17,517 nt of DNA from Flavobacteriales bacterium UBA720 (GCA_002297505.1 DBLQ01000114.1:9716-27232); one strand, 5' to 3'. Positions 7,423-14,143 are shown, counted from the stretch's first letter. Made by a program: numbers and translations. The notes: generated by a model not told the origin, from the sequence alone.

Positions 7423-7452
7423 CCCTCTTATTCATCATAAGAGGGTTTTTTT
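7423..7452 (+). terminator. Rho-independent terminator upstream of purA
   Basis: CCCTCTTA (7423-7430) and TAAGAGGG (7438-7445) pair perfectly over eight bases around TTCATCA, followed by seven T. It ends two bases before the purA -33 box, so it shields purA from upstream transcription. No annotated gene feeds it, which implies an unannotated transcript or antisense read-out from the asnB region. Confidence 0.85.
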
Positions 7453-7454
7453 AT

Positions 7455-7485
7455 TTTGTCCGCTGGCGCATATCCTTTAACTTTG
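7455..7485 (+). promoter_or_regulatory. purA promoter (TTTG-N19-TAACTTTG)
   Basis: TTTG at 7455-7458, a 19-base spacer and TAACTTTG at 7478-7485 fit the flavobacterial housekeeping consensus exactly in both boxes and in spacing. Transcription should start near 7491, leaving a leader of about 20 bases before the purA ATG. It is the best-formed promoter in the window. Confidence 0.85.
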
Positions 7486-7511
7486 CAGATAATCTAAAAA
7501 AAGTAAAATAT

Positions 7512-8798
7512 ATGTCAACTTACGTGGTTGTAGGTCTTCAGTATGGAGACGAAGGAAAGGGAAAAATCACAGATGTGTTGTCTGCCAAATCGGACTATGT
7601 GGTCCGTTTCCAGGGCGGCGACAATGCAGGACACACAGTTTATGTGGGTGATGAGAAATTTGTACTTCACCTTTTGCCTTCCGGTGTGCTGCAGTGCAAA
7701 GGCAAGTGTATCATTGCCAATGGTGTGGTGGTGAATCCTAAAGCCTTTATCAAAGAAATAGAGCAGATCGAAAGCAAAGGTCTGAAAACCGATCACGTGT
7801 TTATCAGCAGACGTTCGCACGTCATCATGCCATACCATATTTTACTGGATACTTACCGTGAGGAGGAGCAAGGCGGCACCCAGATCGGAACCACCAAAAA
7901 AGGGATCGGTCCGTGTTATGAAGATAAAATTGCGAGGGTCGGCATCCGTATGATAGATCTTCTGAATCCGGAAGTTTTGAGAGAAAAAATCGAGAAAAAC
8001 CTTAAAGTTAAAAATTCACTTTTCGAAAAATATTTCGAAAAACCGGGATTAGATGTGGAAGAGATCTTCCAGGAATTCCTGGCACTGGGAGAAAGACTGA
8101 AGGACAGAATTGTAGATACTGAGCTGGAAATCAATGAAGCCATCCAGGAAGGGAAAAATATACTCTTTGAAGGCGCTCAGGCTTTGATGCTGGATATTGA
8201 CTTTGGAACCTATCCGTATGTGACCTCTTCTTCACCTTCTACTGGTGGTGTCTGCACCGGAGCCGGTGTACCACCAACGGCGCTGGAAAACCTGATAGGT
8301 GTGGCCAAAGCATATACCACAAGAGTAGGAAACGGCCCGTTCCCAACAGAATTAGATAATGAACTGGGCGAGAAGATCAGACAGATCGGATTTGAATTCG
8401 GAGCTACTACCGGTAGGCCAAGGAGAACCGGCTGGCTGGATCTGGTTTCCCTGAAGCATGCCTGTATGATCAATGGAATTAATAATCTCGTGATCACAAA
8501 ACTGGATGTTTTAACAGGAATCAGTCCGCTAAAAATTGCTACGAAATATAAGACCGAGGACAGCAAAATCATAGATTATTTTACTTCATCTACAACCAAG
8601 CTTTATGATTATGAGCCGATATATGAAGAACTGGAAGGCTGGACAGAGGACATAACCAATGCCAGAACCTACGACGAGCTTCCTGCGAATGCCAAGAAAT
8701 ATATTGAATTTATTGAAGCTTATCTTGGGATCAACGTTTATCTGGTGTCCGTAGGTCCGGAGCGATCACAGAATATTATCCGTAAAGAGTTATTTTAA
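7512..8798 (+). CDS. purA: Adenylosuccinate synthetase
   Basis: A 428-residue cytosolic enzyme that joins IMP and aspartate using GTP, the first committed step from IMP to AMP. The start is the ATG at 7512 (MSTYVVVGLQYGDEGKGK). The reading frame is open for 80 more codons upstream, but that part crosses a terminator and the promoter and would put an unrelated hydrophobic tail in front of the conserved N-terminus. Visible motifs are the GTP/IMP loop GDEGKGK (12-18) with catalytic D13, QGGDNAGHT with H41 at the same position as in E. coli, the IMP-binding TTKKGIGPCYEDK, FEGAQALMLDIDFGTYPYVTSS, and ATTGRPRRTGW with the arginines that bind the substrate. Length matches the family (about 430). It is monocistronic, between an exact promoter and a terminator at 8826-8852. 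Confidence 0.98.
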   Translation: MSTYVVVGLQYGDEGKGKITDVLSAKSDYVVRFQGGDNAGHTVYVGDEKFVLHLLPSGVLQCKGKCIIANGVVVNPKAFIKEIEQIESKGLKTDHVFISRRSHVIMPYHILLDTYREEEQGGTQIGTTKKGIGPCYEDKIARVGIRMIDLLNPEVLREKIEKNLKVKNSLFEKYFEKPGLDVEEIFQEFLALGERLKDRIVDTELEINEAIQEGKNILFEGAQALMLDIDFGTYPYVTSSSPSTGGVCTGAGVPPTALENLIGVAKAYTTRVGNGPFPTELDNELGEKIRQIGFEFGATTGRPRRTGWLDLVSLKHACMINGINNLVITKLDVLTGISPLKIATKYKTEDSKIIDYFTSSTTKLYDYEPIYEELEGWTEDITNARTYDELPANAKKYIEFIEAYLGINVYLVSVGPERSQNIIRKELF

Positions 8799-8825
8799 AT
8801 GTCCTACCAACGATAAAAAATAAAA

Positions 8826-8852
8826 ACCGAAAGCATCTGCTCTCGGTTTTTT
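8826..8852 (+). terminator. Rho-independent terminator of purA
   Basis: ACCGA (8826-8830) with TCGGT (8843-8847), plus inner AGC (8832-8834) with GCT (8839-8841), form a stem with one A-C mismatch and an ATCT loop, followed by six T. It lies 27 bases after the purA stop codon. Confidence 0.85.
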
Positions 8853-9200
8853 CATTTGTGTTTTTTTACTGAACTTCGAAAATCCGGTTTCATCATTTCA
8901 TCTGGTTCTTTAGATCATTTGTGTGTAAGAAGTCACTTGTGTTTTTTGGTTTCATCTTGTGTTTTTGCCGTTCGTTCAATCAGCGGATTTTCTTACAGTT
9001 CAGTTTTTGATTTGTGTTTTTATGAATGATATTGAGTTATTGTCATCAAAATCATGATGCAATAATAGGCAATCTCTCACCCCGGAAAAAATAATCAGCC
9101 AAAAAGGGTTTACTTACATCTACTCACATGTGATGCGAGAAACGTGATTTTCATTTAAAACATTGAAAATCATATATTGAAAATTGTAAAATAGAAAAAA
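8853..9200. other. Gene-free intergenic stretch between convergent purA and the LuxR-type gene
   Basis: About 350 bases with no credible ORF on either strand. It contains five copies of a TTGTG-T motif (8856-9021), a CATCA/TGATG inverted repeat (9044-9059), a perfect ten-base palindrome TCACATGTGA (9124-9133), and TGATTTTCA/TGAAAATCA arms around a ten-base loop (9145-9172). The last is not followed by a T-tract on the minus strand, so no canonical terminator for the LuxR-type gene is visible. I recognise no known RNA family here. Confidence 0.7.
8856..9021 (+). repeat. Dispersed short motif TTGTGTTTTT, five copies
   Basis: Exact copies lie at 8856-8865, 8937-8946, 8957-8966 and 9012-9021, with a degenerate copy (TTGTGTG) at 8919-8925. 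A sixth exact copy is upstream of purA at 7412-7421. Most are preceded by TCA plus one or two bases, and the copies at 7412 and 8957 are both followed by GCC. All are in the same orientation and confined to intergenic DNA. Function unknown. Confidence 0.7.
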
Positions 9201-10130
9201 TCAGAAGTGGCTGATGATGTAAATACTGATGTCGGATTCTGTGGAAATACCAAGTTTCCGCCGGATTCTGTACTTTTTATTTTCAATTGCACGTACTGTC
9301 GAATTGGTAGCGGAAGCTATTTCCTTGGTGCTGAGGTTGAGTTTCATCAAAGCACAAACTTCAAGTTCGGATGAAACCATATTTGGAGAAACCTTAATAA
9401 TATGGTCAAAAAATTCAGGAAACTGCGATTTGAAATATGTGATGAACAATGAATTTCTACTCATCGCCAGATCATAAAGTTCACCTGAAAAACTCACTTT
9501 ATCTGTTTTCTGAATCATGGCATTCAGCTTCTCCTTCTCAATATAATATTTAACGAGCATTCTCTCTTTGCGGTAGATAAAGTACATTCCGACAAATGTG
9601 CAAAAGGATATTTCGATGATTTTATAAATCCTAACATAACGCTGCTGATCTGGAGAAGCTTTGACTCCAACTAGATCGAATATATAATAGTCACTGAGAA
9701 TATTGATCAGAAACCAGGTCAGGTAAGAAATAATCATGAAAAAAATGATCCAGCGATCCCTGATGTAATCGAAAAAGAAGGCTACTGCAATGGTGAGTGA
9801 TACATAGGAAAGATAATTCATGCACTCCTTCCCGGAAATGGTATCAAAGTAAAAAATAAATGTCCCCAGGGAAAAAAAAAACAATGCAAGCAGGCTCCTT
9901 TTGAACCGGATTCTATCCGGGAGAAACAGCGTTCCGATCATGAAAACGGTAGCGATCAAAAAAATCAGTAAGTTCTCATATTGATTTATGATGAAATTAA
10001 GGATAACGTTGCAAAGCAGCATCAGCACGAGAACAAGCGTGTAAACATCGAACAGAAGACTCTTTTCGTAGTCCATTTCGTCTTTCGCGAATGCCTTTTT
10101 TTTATCCAGAAATGACGAAATGATATTCAT
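9201..10130 (-). CDS. Membrane-anchored LuxR/GerE-type helix-turn-helix transcriptional regulator
   Basis: A 309-residue protein combining an integral-membrane sensor half with a C-terminal DNA-binding domain. Hydrophobic segments are visible at about 28-48, 53-70, 79-96, 103-121, 127-145 and 170-187, giving six predicted helices. A basic juxtamembrane stretch and charged helix (YRKERMLVKYYIEKEKLNAM, 186-205) leads to a linker and then a LuxR-type HTH at about 254-300: SSELEVCALMKLNLSTKEIA, then NSTVRAIENKKYRIRRKLGI. That corresponds to the family pattern of an E-V-x-x-L start, L-S-x-K-E-I-A, and K-x-x-I-x-x-K-L. There is no receiver or kinase domain, so any signal is probably sensed in or through the membrane. 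It faces the glycine-zipper lipoprotein gene across a 199-base divergent region with dyad sequences, suggesting but not showing a regulatory link. Targets and ligand are unknown. Confidence 0.85.
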   Translation of the reverse strand: MNIISSFLDKKKAFAKDEMDYEKSLLFDVYTLVLVLMLLCNVILNFIINQYENLLIFLIATVFMIGTLFLPDRIRFKRSLLALFFFSLGTFIFYFDTISGKECMNYLSYVSLTIAVAFFFDYIRDRWIIFFMIISYLTWFLINILSDYYIFDLVGVKASPDQQRYVRIYKIIEISFCTFVGMYFIYRKERMLVKYYIEKEKLNAMIQKTDKVSFSGELYDLAMSRNSLFITYFKSQFPEFFDHIIKVSPNMVSSELEVCALMKLNLSTKEIASATNSTVRAIENKKYRIRRKLGISTESDISIYIISHF

Positions 10131-10145
10131 GATACAGGAAATTTG

Positions 10146-10166
10146 TGTAGATTTTCTACAAAATTA
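10146..10166 (-). promoter_or_regulatory. -7 box of the LuxR-type gene overlapping a short dyad
   Basis: On the minus strand TAATTTTG (10159-10166) fits TAnnTTTG, 29 bases upstream of the start codon. It overlaps an inverted repeat, TGTAGA (10146-10151) and TCTACA (10155-10160), located at the expected transcription start. That could be an operator or a 5' hairpin. No clear -33 TTTG is present. Confidence 0.5.
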
Positions 10167-10251
10167 ATTTTTTAAAAATACTGAAAAATTTCCCATCATT
10201 ACTATATTTTGACAATGGTTATTGAATTTATTCATTAACTAATTTTAACAG

Positions 10252-10290
10252 ACGGAGTTATTTTTGGTATTATAATTGGAATTACTCCGT
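10252..10290 (+). promoter_or_regulatory. Inverted repeat ACGGAGT/ACTCCGT around a -7 box of the lipoprotein gene
   Basis: ACGGAGT (10252-10258) and ACTCCGT (10284-10290) are perfect seven-base inverted arms 25 bases apart. Between them, directly after the left arm, TATTTTTG (10259-10266) matches the TAnnTTTG -7 box, predicting a start near 10273 and a leader of about 57 bases. The arms stand out as G/C-rich in AT-rich DNA. A regulator binding both arms would flank the promoter core. No good -33 box is visible, which would suit an activator-dependent promoter. Confidence 0.55.
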
Positions 10291-10329
10291 TGTAAAACAT
10301 TCACTTTTTGTGAAATAAAATTTTTTGTT

Positions 10330-10878
10330 ATGAAAAACTTATTTTTAACCGGAGCTGTATCTATATTATTTTTGACTTCTTGTAACAAAGACGAAAAGTT
10401 GCAAACATCATCTCTGGAACAGCAGAAACTGGATTATCAAGCGAGACAGATTGATATTGAAAAGCAGAAAATCGCAATTGAAAAAGAAAAGATCAATTTT
10501 GAAAGACAAAAGGACAGCATAGAAAAAGCCGCAGTTGCTAAAGAGCAGGCCAGACAGGCGGAGGCCAACAGGGTTGCGAGAACAAGTTCTTCCAACTCCA
10601 AAAGAAGATCTTCTGGTAGCTATGCTTCCAACTCATCTTCAGGTAGCAGTTCTTCCAGCAGCGGGAGCGCAGGAACCACTTCCACAACGACTCAGAAAAA
10701 AGGATGGAGTAGTGCGGCTAAAGGAACTGTTATCGGAACCGTGGGTGGTGCTGCAGCAGGTGCCATCATCTCCAGAAAGAATCCTGGTTTAGGAGCGGTG
10801 ATTGGTGGTGTTGCCGGTGGAGCAACAGGATACACAATCGGACGTGCGCAGGATAGAAAATCAGGGCGTGTTCAGTAA
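10330..10878 (+). CDS. Glycine-zipper lipoprotein with coiled-coil heptads and Ser-rich linker
   Basis: The ATG at 10330 gives a 182-residue lipoprotein; an in-frame start 54 bases upstream would hide the signal peptide and overlap the promoter dyad. Residues 1-17 form a lipoprotein signal peptide with lipobox LTSC and modified Cys18. About 25-80 is a charged coiled coil with four near-identical heptads of the form I-x-I-E-K-x-K (41-68), visible in the DNA as a 21-base coding period. Residues 85-122 are a Ser/Thr/Gly-rich disordered linker. The end (132-171: KGTVIGTVGGAAAGAI, then GLGAVIGGVAGGATGYTIGR) is a glycine-zipper domain like YMGG/SlyB-type proteins, which pack in membranes. The tail is basic. 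Likely anchored in an envelope membrane with the coiled coil in the periplasm; general envelope-stress or structural role is an inference from the family. It is monocistronic up to the hairpin at 10907. Confidence 0.85.
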   Translation: MKNLFLTGAVSILFLTSCNKDEKLQTSSLEQQKLDYQARQIDIEKQKIAIEKEKINFERQKDSIEKAAVAKEQARQAEANRVARTSSSNSKRRSSGSYASNSSSGSSSSSSGSAGTTSTTTQKKGWSSAAKGTVIGTVGGAAAGAIISRKNPGLGAVIGGVAGGATGYTIGRAQDRKSGRVQ

Positions 10879-10906
10879 ATAATTCTTCATATATATATTT
10901 TAACAG

Positions 10907-10939
10907 AAAGATTGCTTATTTTTATAGGCAATCTTTTTT
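10907..10939 (+). terminator. Rho-independent terminator of the lipoprotein gene, ending at the next start codon
   Basis: AAAGATTGC (10907-10915) pairs with GCAATCTTT (10928-10936) around a twelve-base AT loop, and the T-tract runs to 10939. The next gene's ATG begins at 10940. If it terminates efficiently, the downstream gene needs a promoter inside or before the hairpin; a TATATTTT at 10893-10900 is a poor -7 match. Confidence 0.75.
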
Positions 10940-12544
10940 ATGCTGCAAATTCTAATAACCAATATTCTACTCCTCATTATCAATTTTGGTAGTGGAGTGC
11001 TGCTGTCCGGGATCCTGAAAGTGAAAATCAGACGGATCTCAATGGTGTCATTGCTGGGAATGGCGGGCATCGCATGCTTTCAGACACTTGCAGCATTTTT
11101 CTTTCCTTTAGATTCAGTCTTGGAGATGTGCATTGCAGCTGTGGGGCTGATCGGGTTTCTGATGTTTCTCAAAAACAAAACCTGGAAAATTTTTGTGGTA
11201 AGGAAGAACATGAAATTATGGTTTTATTTTTTCCTGGTTATCATACTTTTTACGGCATCATTTGCGCCATATTTCTATGACCACTACAGCTATTACGTTC
11301 CCACGATTTCGTATCTCAAAGATTTTGGCTTTATAAAAGGCGTTGCGAATGTAGATCTGTTGCTGGGACAGGCCTCTTTCTGGCACATTTACCAAGCCGG
11401 GTTTTCAAATATAATCGATGTAGATTTAAGGGTCAATTCGTTCGTTCTCATACTTTTTTTGATTTACATCTATGAAAGTCGAAGAATGGCTTTGGTTTTA
11501 TTGTTACCTTTTTTTCTGATATTTCTGCAACAGCCGAGCCCGGATCTTCCCGCTTTGATTCTGACTCTGGTGGTCATTAACGAATTGATTGGTGGCCGAA
11601 ATAATGGCTTGGTTCTTAATTTGTCACTGTTTGCCGTCTGTATTAAGCCTGTCGTGTTTTGGCTGCCACTTTTGGTGATTTTTGAAAGTCTTTATACCCG
11701 CAGTTTCCGGCTGAAATCTGTTATTCCCGTTCTGTTGTTTGGTTTTTTATTGATGATTAAAAATATCTGGCTTTTTGGATTCCCCATATTTCCCACCGCA
11801 CTTTTCGACTTCGATTTTTCCTGGAAACCGAGTCCGGAAATACTGACCTATTCTTCGCAGGTTGGATGGATGAAGTCTTATGATATGCAGTACAGCTTTC
11901 AACAGCTGTCCGCTTTTGACCATTGGGGAAGGATGTTTCATTGGTTTACGATTGGCAATAAGAGCATTTTTAATTATCTAATCATTATTTGTTTAGGGGT
12001 TCTGGCTTGGCTATCTTTTAGGAAACAGGATAAAATTTATACTTTAATATTTCTATGCTTCCTGCTTAAATTTATTATCATCGCCTTATTCTCGGCACAA
12101 TACCGCTTTTTTCTTGATCTGTATCTCGTCACAATTTTTTTATGGATTAAAAATATGAGTGATGGAAAAGCAGTCTTCATAGCCATGTGTATGTCTGCTT
12201 TTATTCTTTTGATCTTCTCTGTTCCCGGTGCTGCGAAAGACAGGCTGATGGTGGGAAAATGGCTCACGGGTCTTCAGCTCAGCCAATTCTATAAACCGGC
12301 GTTTAGCAAGGAAGTTAAGATTTATAAGCAAGAGACTGTGGGTAATTTTAATTTTAATGCATCCGAAAATCCTTTTTCAAAGGATCGTTTTCCCTCGCTC
12401 AGTCTGTACGATCTGAAACTTTATCATCATTATGGCGTTATTCCGCAGCAGGACGACAATGGATTTGTACAGCGCAAAATGACGCCGGAAGAAAAGTTAC
12501 AGCTTCAGCAGATTATGGATGATCTGAAAAAATCGCAGAAATAA
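10940..12544 (+). CDS. Polytopic membrane protein, LIC_10190-like (probable GT-C fold)
   Basis: A 534-residue protein with roughly eleven or twelve hydrophobic helices covering most of residues 1-435, then a soluble C-terminal region of about 100 residues. The first large extracytoplasmic loop (113-149: YDHYSYYVPTISYLKDFGFI, then KGVANVDLLLGQASFWHI) resembles the loop of LIC_10190-type proteins, where an acidic residue plus a Y-x-x-x-x-I-x-Y-L pattern recalls GT-C glycosyltransferases using polyprenyl-linked sugars. D114 would be the candidate catalytic acid. I base this on remembered motif similarity, so a sugar-transfer role is an inference. The ATG at 10940 is the first possible start, since an in-frame TAG lies at 10925-10927; it directly follows the terminator T-tract, leaving no room for a ribosome-binding site if the hairpin forms. 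GC content is slightly lower than in the flanking genes. Confidence 0.75.
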   Translation: MLQILITNILLLIINFGSGVLLSGILKVKIRRISMVSLLGMAGIACFQTLAAFFFPLDSVLEMCIAAVGLIGFLMFLKNKTWKIFVVRKNMKLWFYFFLVIILFTASFAPYFYDHYSYYVPTISYLKDFGFIKGVANVDLLLGQASFWHIYQAGFSNIIDVDLRVNSFVLILFLIYIYESRRMALVLLLPFFLIFLQQPSPDLPALILTLVVINELIGGRNNGLVLNLSLFAVCIKPVVFWLPLLVIFESLYTRSFRLKSVIPVLLFGFLLMIKNIWLFGFPIFPTALFDFDFSWKPSPEILTYSSQVGWMKSYDMQYSFQQLSAFDHWGRMFHWFTIGNKSIFNYLIIICLGVLAWLSFRKQDKIYTLIFLCFLLKFIIIALFSAQYRFFLDLYLVTIFLWIKNMSDGKAVFIAMCMSAFILLIFSVPGAAKDRLMVGKWLTGLQLSQFYKPAFSKEVKIYKQETVGNFNFNASENPFSKDRFPSLSLYDLKLYHHYGVIPQQDDNGFVQRKMTPEEKLQLQQIMDDLKKSQK

Positions 12545-12554
12545 TCCTCCAAAT

Positions 12555-12578
12555 TTTCTCTATCTTTGAATGGAGAAA
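12555..12578 (+). promoter_or_regulatory. ruvB -7 box (TATCTTTG) inside an inverted repeat
   Basis: TATCTTTG (12561-12568) matches TAnnTTTG and is bracketed by TTTCTC (12555-12560) and GAGAAA (12573-12578). Transcription would start near 12574, leaving a leader of about 70 bases before the ruvB ATG. No clear -33 box is seen. It lies only 16 bases after the preceding stop codon, and no terminator was found between. Confidence 0.55.
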
Positions 12579-12644
12579 TTGTGCATGGAATCGCAGTCCG
12601 CGATATCCATCATATACCATTGATCAACCAGCAATTAAAAACAG

Positions 12645-13667
12645 ATGCCTGATTTTTTACATCCCGATAAAGACAATTATTCCAACGATGACCTGTTTCA
12701 GGAAGAGAAGATCCGTCCGCAGAGTTTCCGGGATTTTGCAGGACAGCGCAAAACGCTGGACAACTTGGAAGTTTTTGTTGCGGCCGCCAAAAACCGTGGC
12801 AAGGCACTGGATCATGTTCTGCTACACGGTCCGCCCGGATTGGGAAAGACCACTTTATCGCATATTATTGCCAATGAATTGGGTGTCAATTGTAAAATTA
12901 CTTCTGGTCCGGTCCTGGACAAGCCTGGAAGTCTCGCCGGATTATTGACTAACCTGGAAGAAAACGACGTCCTTTTCATAGACGAGATTCATCGTCTTTC
13001 GCCCATTGTGGAAGAATATCTGTATTCTGCTATGGAAGATTATAAGATCGATATCATGCTGGAAACCGGTCCCAACGCCCGCAGTGTCCAGATTGGCCTT
13101 AACCCTTTTACGCTGATTGGTGCCACCACCAGAAGCGGAATGCTTACCAAGCCGATGCTGGCTCGATTTGGCATCCAAAGCCGACTCGAATACTACACAA
13201 TAGAACTTCTGGCGATGATTATAGAAAGAAGTGCGAGAGTTTTAGGTGTCAAAATCTACGAAGACGCAGCGATAGAAATTGCAAGGAGAAGCCGTGGGAC
13301 ACCCCGGATTGCCAATGCATTGTTAAGAAGAGTTCGCGACTTTGCCGAAATCAAAGGCAATGGCGAGATTGAAATTAACATCACCAAATATGCCTTAGAT
13401 TCATTGAACGTTGATGAATTTGGTCTGGACGATATGGACAATAGGATTATGCGTGTGATGATAGAAAACTTCCGCGGGAAACCCGTTGGTATCTCGGCGC
13501 TGGCAACTTCCATCGGAGAAAATCCGGAAACTTTGGAAGAGGTTTATGAGCCATTTCTAATTCAGGAAGGTTTCATTATCAGAACGCCTCGTGGAAGAGA
13601 GGTGACCGAAAAAGCCTACAAACATTTGGGAATTTCAAGACCTAAAAATTTGGGTGAATTGTTTTGA
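12645..13667 (+). CDS. ruvB: Holliday junction branch-migration DNA helicase RuvB
   Basis: A 340-residue AAA+ ATPase (E. coli RuvB has 336). Two hexameric rings of RuvB flank RuvA on a Holliday junction and drive branch migration in recombinational repair. Visible motifs are the N-terminal RPQSFRDFAGQ, Walker A GPPGLGKT (62-69), Walker B VLFIDEIHR (109-117), a presensor hairpin region with TGPNARSVQIGLNPFTLIG, sensor 1 GATTRSG (159-165), the arginine finger R174 in PMLARFGI, and sensor 2 RGTPRIANALLRRVRDFA. The C-terminal winged helix contains GENPETLEEVYEPFLIQEGF and RTPRGREVTEKAYKHLG. Start, length and motifs are complete. Neither ruvA nor ruvC is adjacent, which is common in Bacteroidota. 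The small exported-protein gene begins 9 bases after the stop, so both are probably on one mRNA. Confidence 0.98.
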   Translation: MPDFLHPDKDNYSNDDLFQEEKIRPQSFRDFAGQRKTLDNLEVFVAAAKNRGKALDHVLLHGPPGLGKTTLSHIIANELGVNCKITSGPVLDKPGSLAGLLTNLEENDVLFIDEIHRLSPIVEEYLYSAMEDYKIDIMLETGPNARSVQIGLNPFTLIGATTRSGMLTKPMLARFGIQSRLEYYTIELLAMIIERSARVLGVKIYEDAAIEIARRSRGTPRIANALLRRVRDFAEIKGNGEIEINITKYALDSLNVDEFGLDDMDNRIMRVMIENFRGKPVGISALATSIGENPETLEEVYEPFLIQEGFIIRTPRGREVTEKAYKHLGISRPKNLGELF

Positions 13668-13676
13668 TTTAATATT

Positions 13677-14111
13677 ATGAAAAATTTTGTTTTAATTTTT
13701 TGGATTTTAATATCTAATTTGTCTTGTGCGCAAAAGGACAATTCGAAAAATGATGAAGACAAGTATATTGATATTCTCAGTAAGAATTATAATGTTTCTT
13801 TGATAAAATTGATTAGCAATCCTGAGAAATATCACAATAAACCAATCCAAGTGGTTGGTTATCTGCATTTAGAATTTGAAGGCAATGCTATTTATATTAA
13901 CGAATTAGATTATAAACACTCTCTTAATAAAAATGGATTTAGGGTTTCTTTTAAGAATAAAGATTTGATGGCAAAAGCAATGAAACTCAATGACAAGTAC
14001 GTTCTTATTGAAGGTGTTTTCGATGCAGAAAATACGGGACATATGGGACTGTGGAATGGTGAAATTAAAAATATTACCAGAATTGATTCTTGGGGAAATA
14101 CGGATAAATAG
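13677..14111 (+). CDS. Small exported (lipo)protein with an OB-like domain, function unknown
   Basis: A 144-residue protein with a signal sequence (MKNFVLIFWILISNLSCAQK). The Cys at 17 could be lipidated, although the residue at -3 is Asn instead of Leu/Val/Ile, so simple cleavage after CAQ is the alternative. The mature part reads VSLIKLISNPEKYHNKPIQV, then VGYLHLEFEGNAIYINELDY, a pattern I associate with a widespread small-protein group: a helix (LISNPEKY), then strands as in an OB-like fold (N-K-P-I-Q-V-V-G-Y, G-F-R-V-S-F, Y-V-L-I-E-G-V-F). I know of no assigned activity. The gene is clearly more AT-rich than ruvB and the MBL gene beside it, a hint of separate origin or relaxed selection. 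It starts 9 bases after ruvB and probably shares its transcript; no terminator follows it. Confidence 0.8.
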   Translation: MKNFVLIFWILISNLSCAQKDNSKNDEDKYIDILSKNYNVSLIKLISNPEKYHNKPIQVVGYLHLEFEGNAIYINELDYKHSLNKNGFRVSFKNKDLMAKAMKLNDKYVLIEGVFDAENTGHMGLWNGEIKNITRIDSWGNTDK

Positions 14112-14143
14112 AATTATTTGAGAAATTAAAATAATCAATTTGA

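Larger units (their letters stand above)
7083..7454. other. AT-rich intergenic stretch between asnB and purA; possible short transcript
   Basis: No gene is supported. Besides the flanking promoters it holds a 13-base direct repeat (7317-7350), a nine-pair inverted repeat (TACGATTTT at 7350-7358 against AAAATTGTA at 7366-7374, one G-T pair), and a terminator at 7423-7452 with no known gene in front of it. A TTG at 7330-7332 followed 19 bases later by GATTTTTG (7352-7359, one mismatch to the -7 consensus) could start an RNA of about 85 bases ending at that terminator. This is an inference. Confidence 0.4.

Noticed and set aside
7272..7511. An 80-codon N-terminal extension of PurA, with a hydrophobic stretch that looks like a membrane segment
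   Set aside because: It translates through a terminator and the purA promoter; the conserved N-terminus starts at MSTYVVVGLQ, and length from there equals the family norm.
9145..9172. Terminator of the LuxR-type gene
   Set aside because: The stem is AT-only and no T-tract follows it on the minus strand, so I list it only as an inverted repeat.
8853..9200. A small protein gene between purA and the LuxR-type gene
   Set aside because: No ORF of meaningful length with a plausible start, and the base composition is that of intergenic DNA.
10450..10533. A 21-base DNA repeat in the lipoprotein gene, possibly related to the 21-bp intergenic array
   Set aside because: It encodes coiled-coil heptads (I-x-I-E-K-x-K) and shares no sequence with the array; the same period follows from seven codons.
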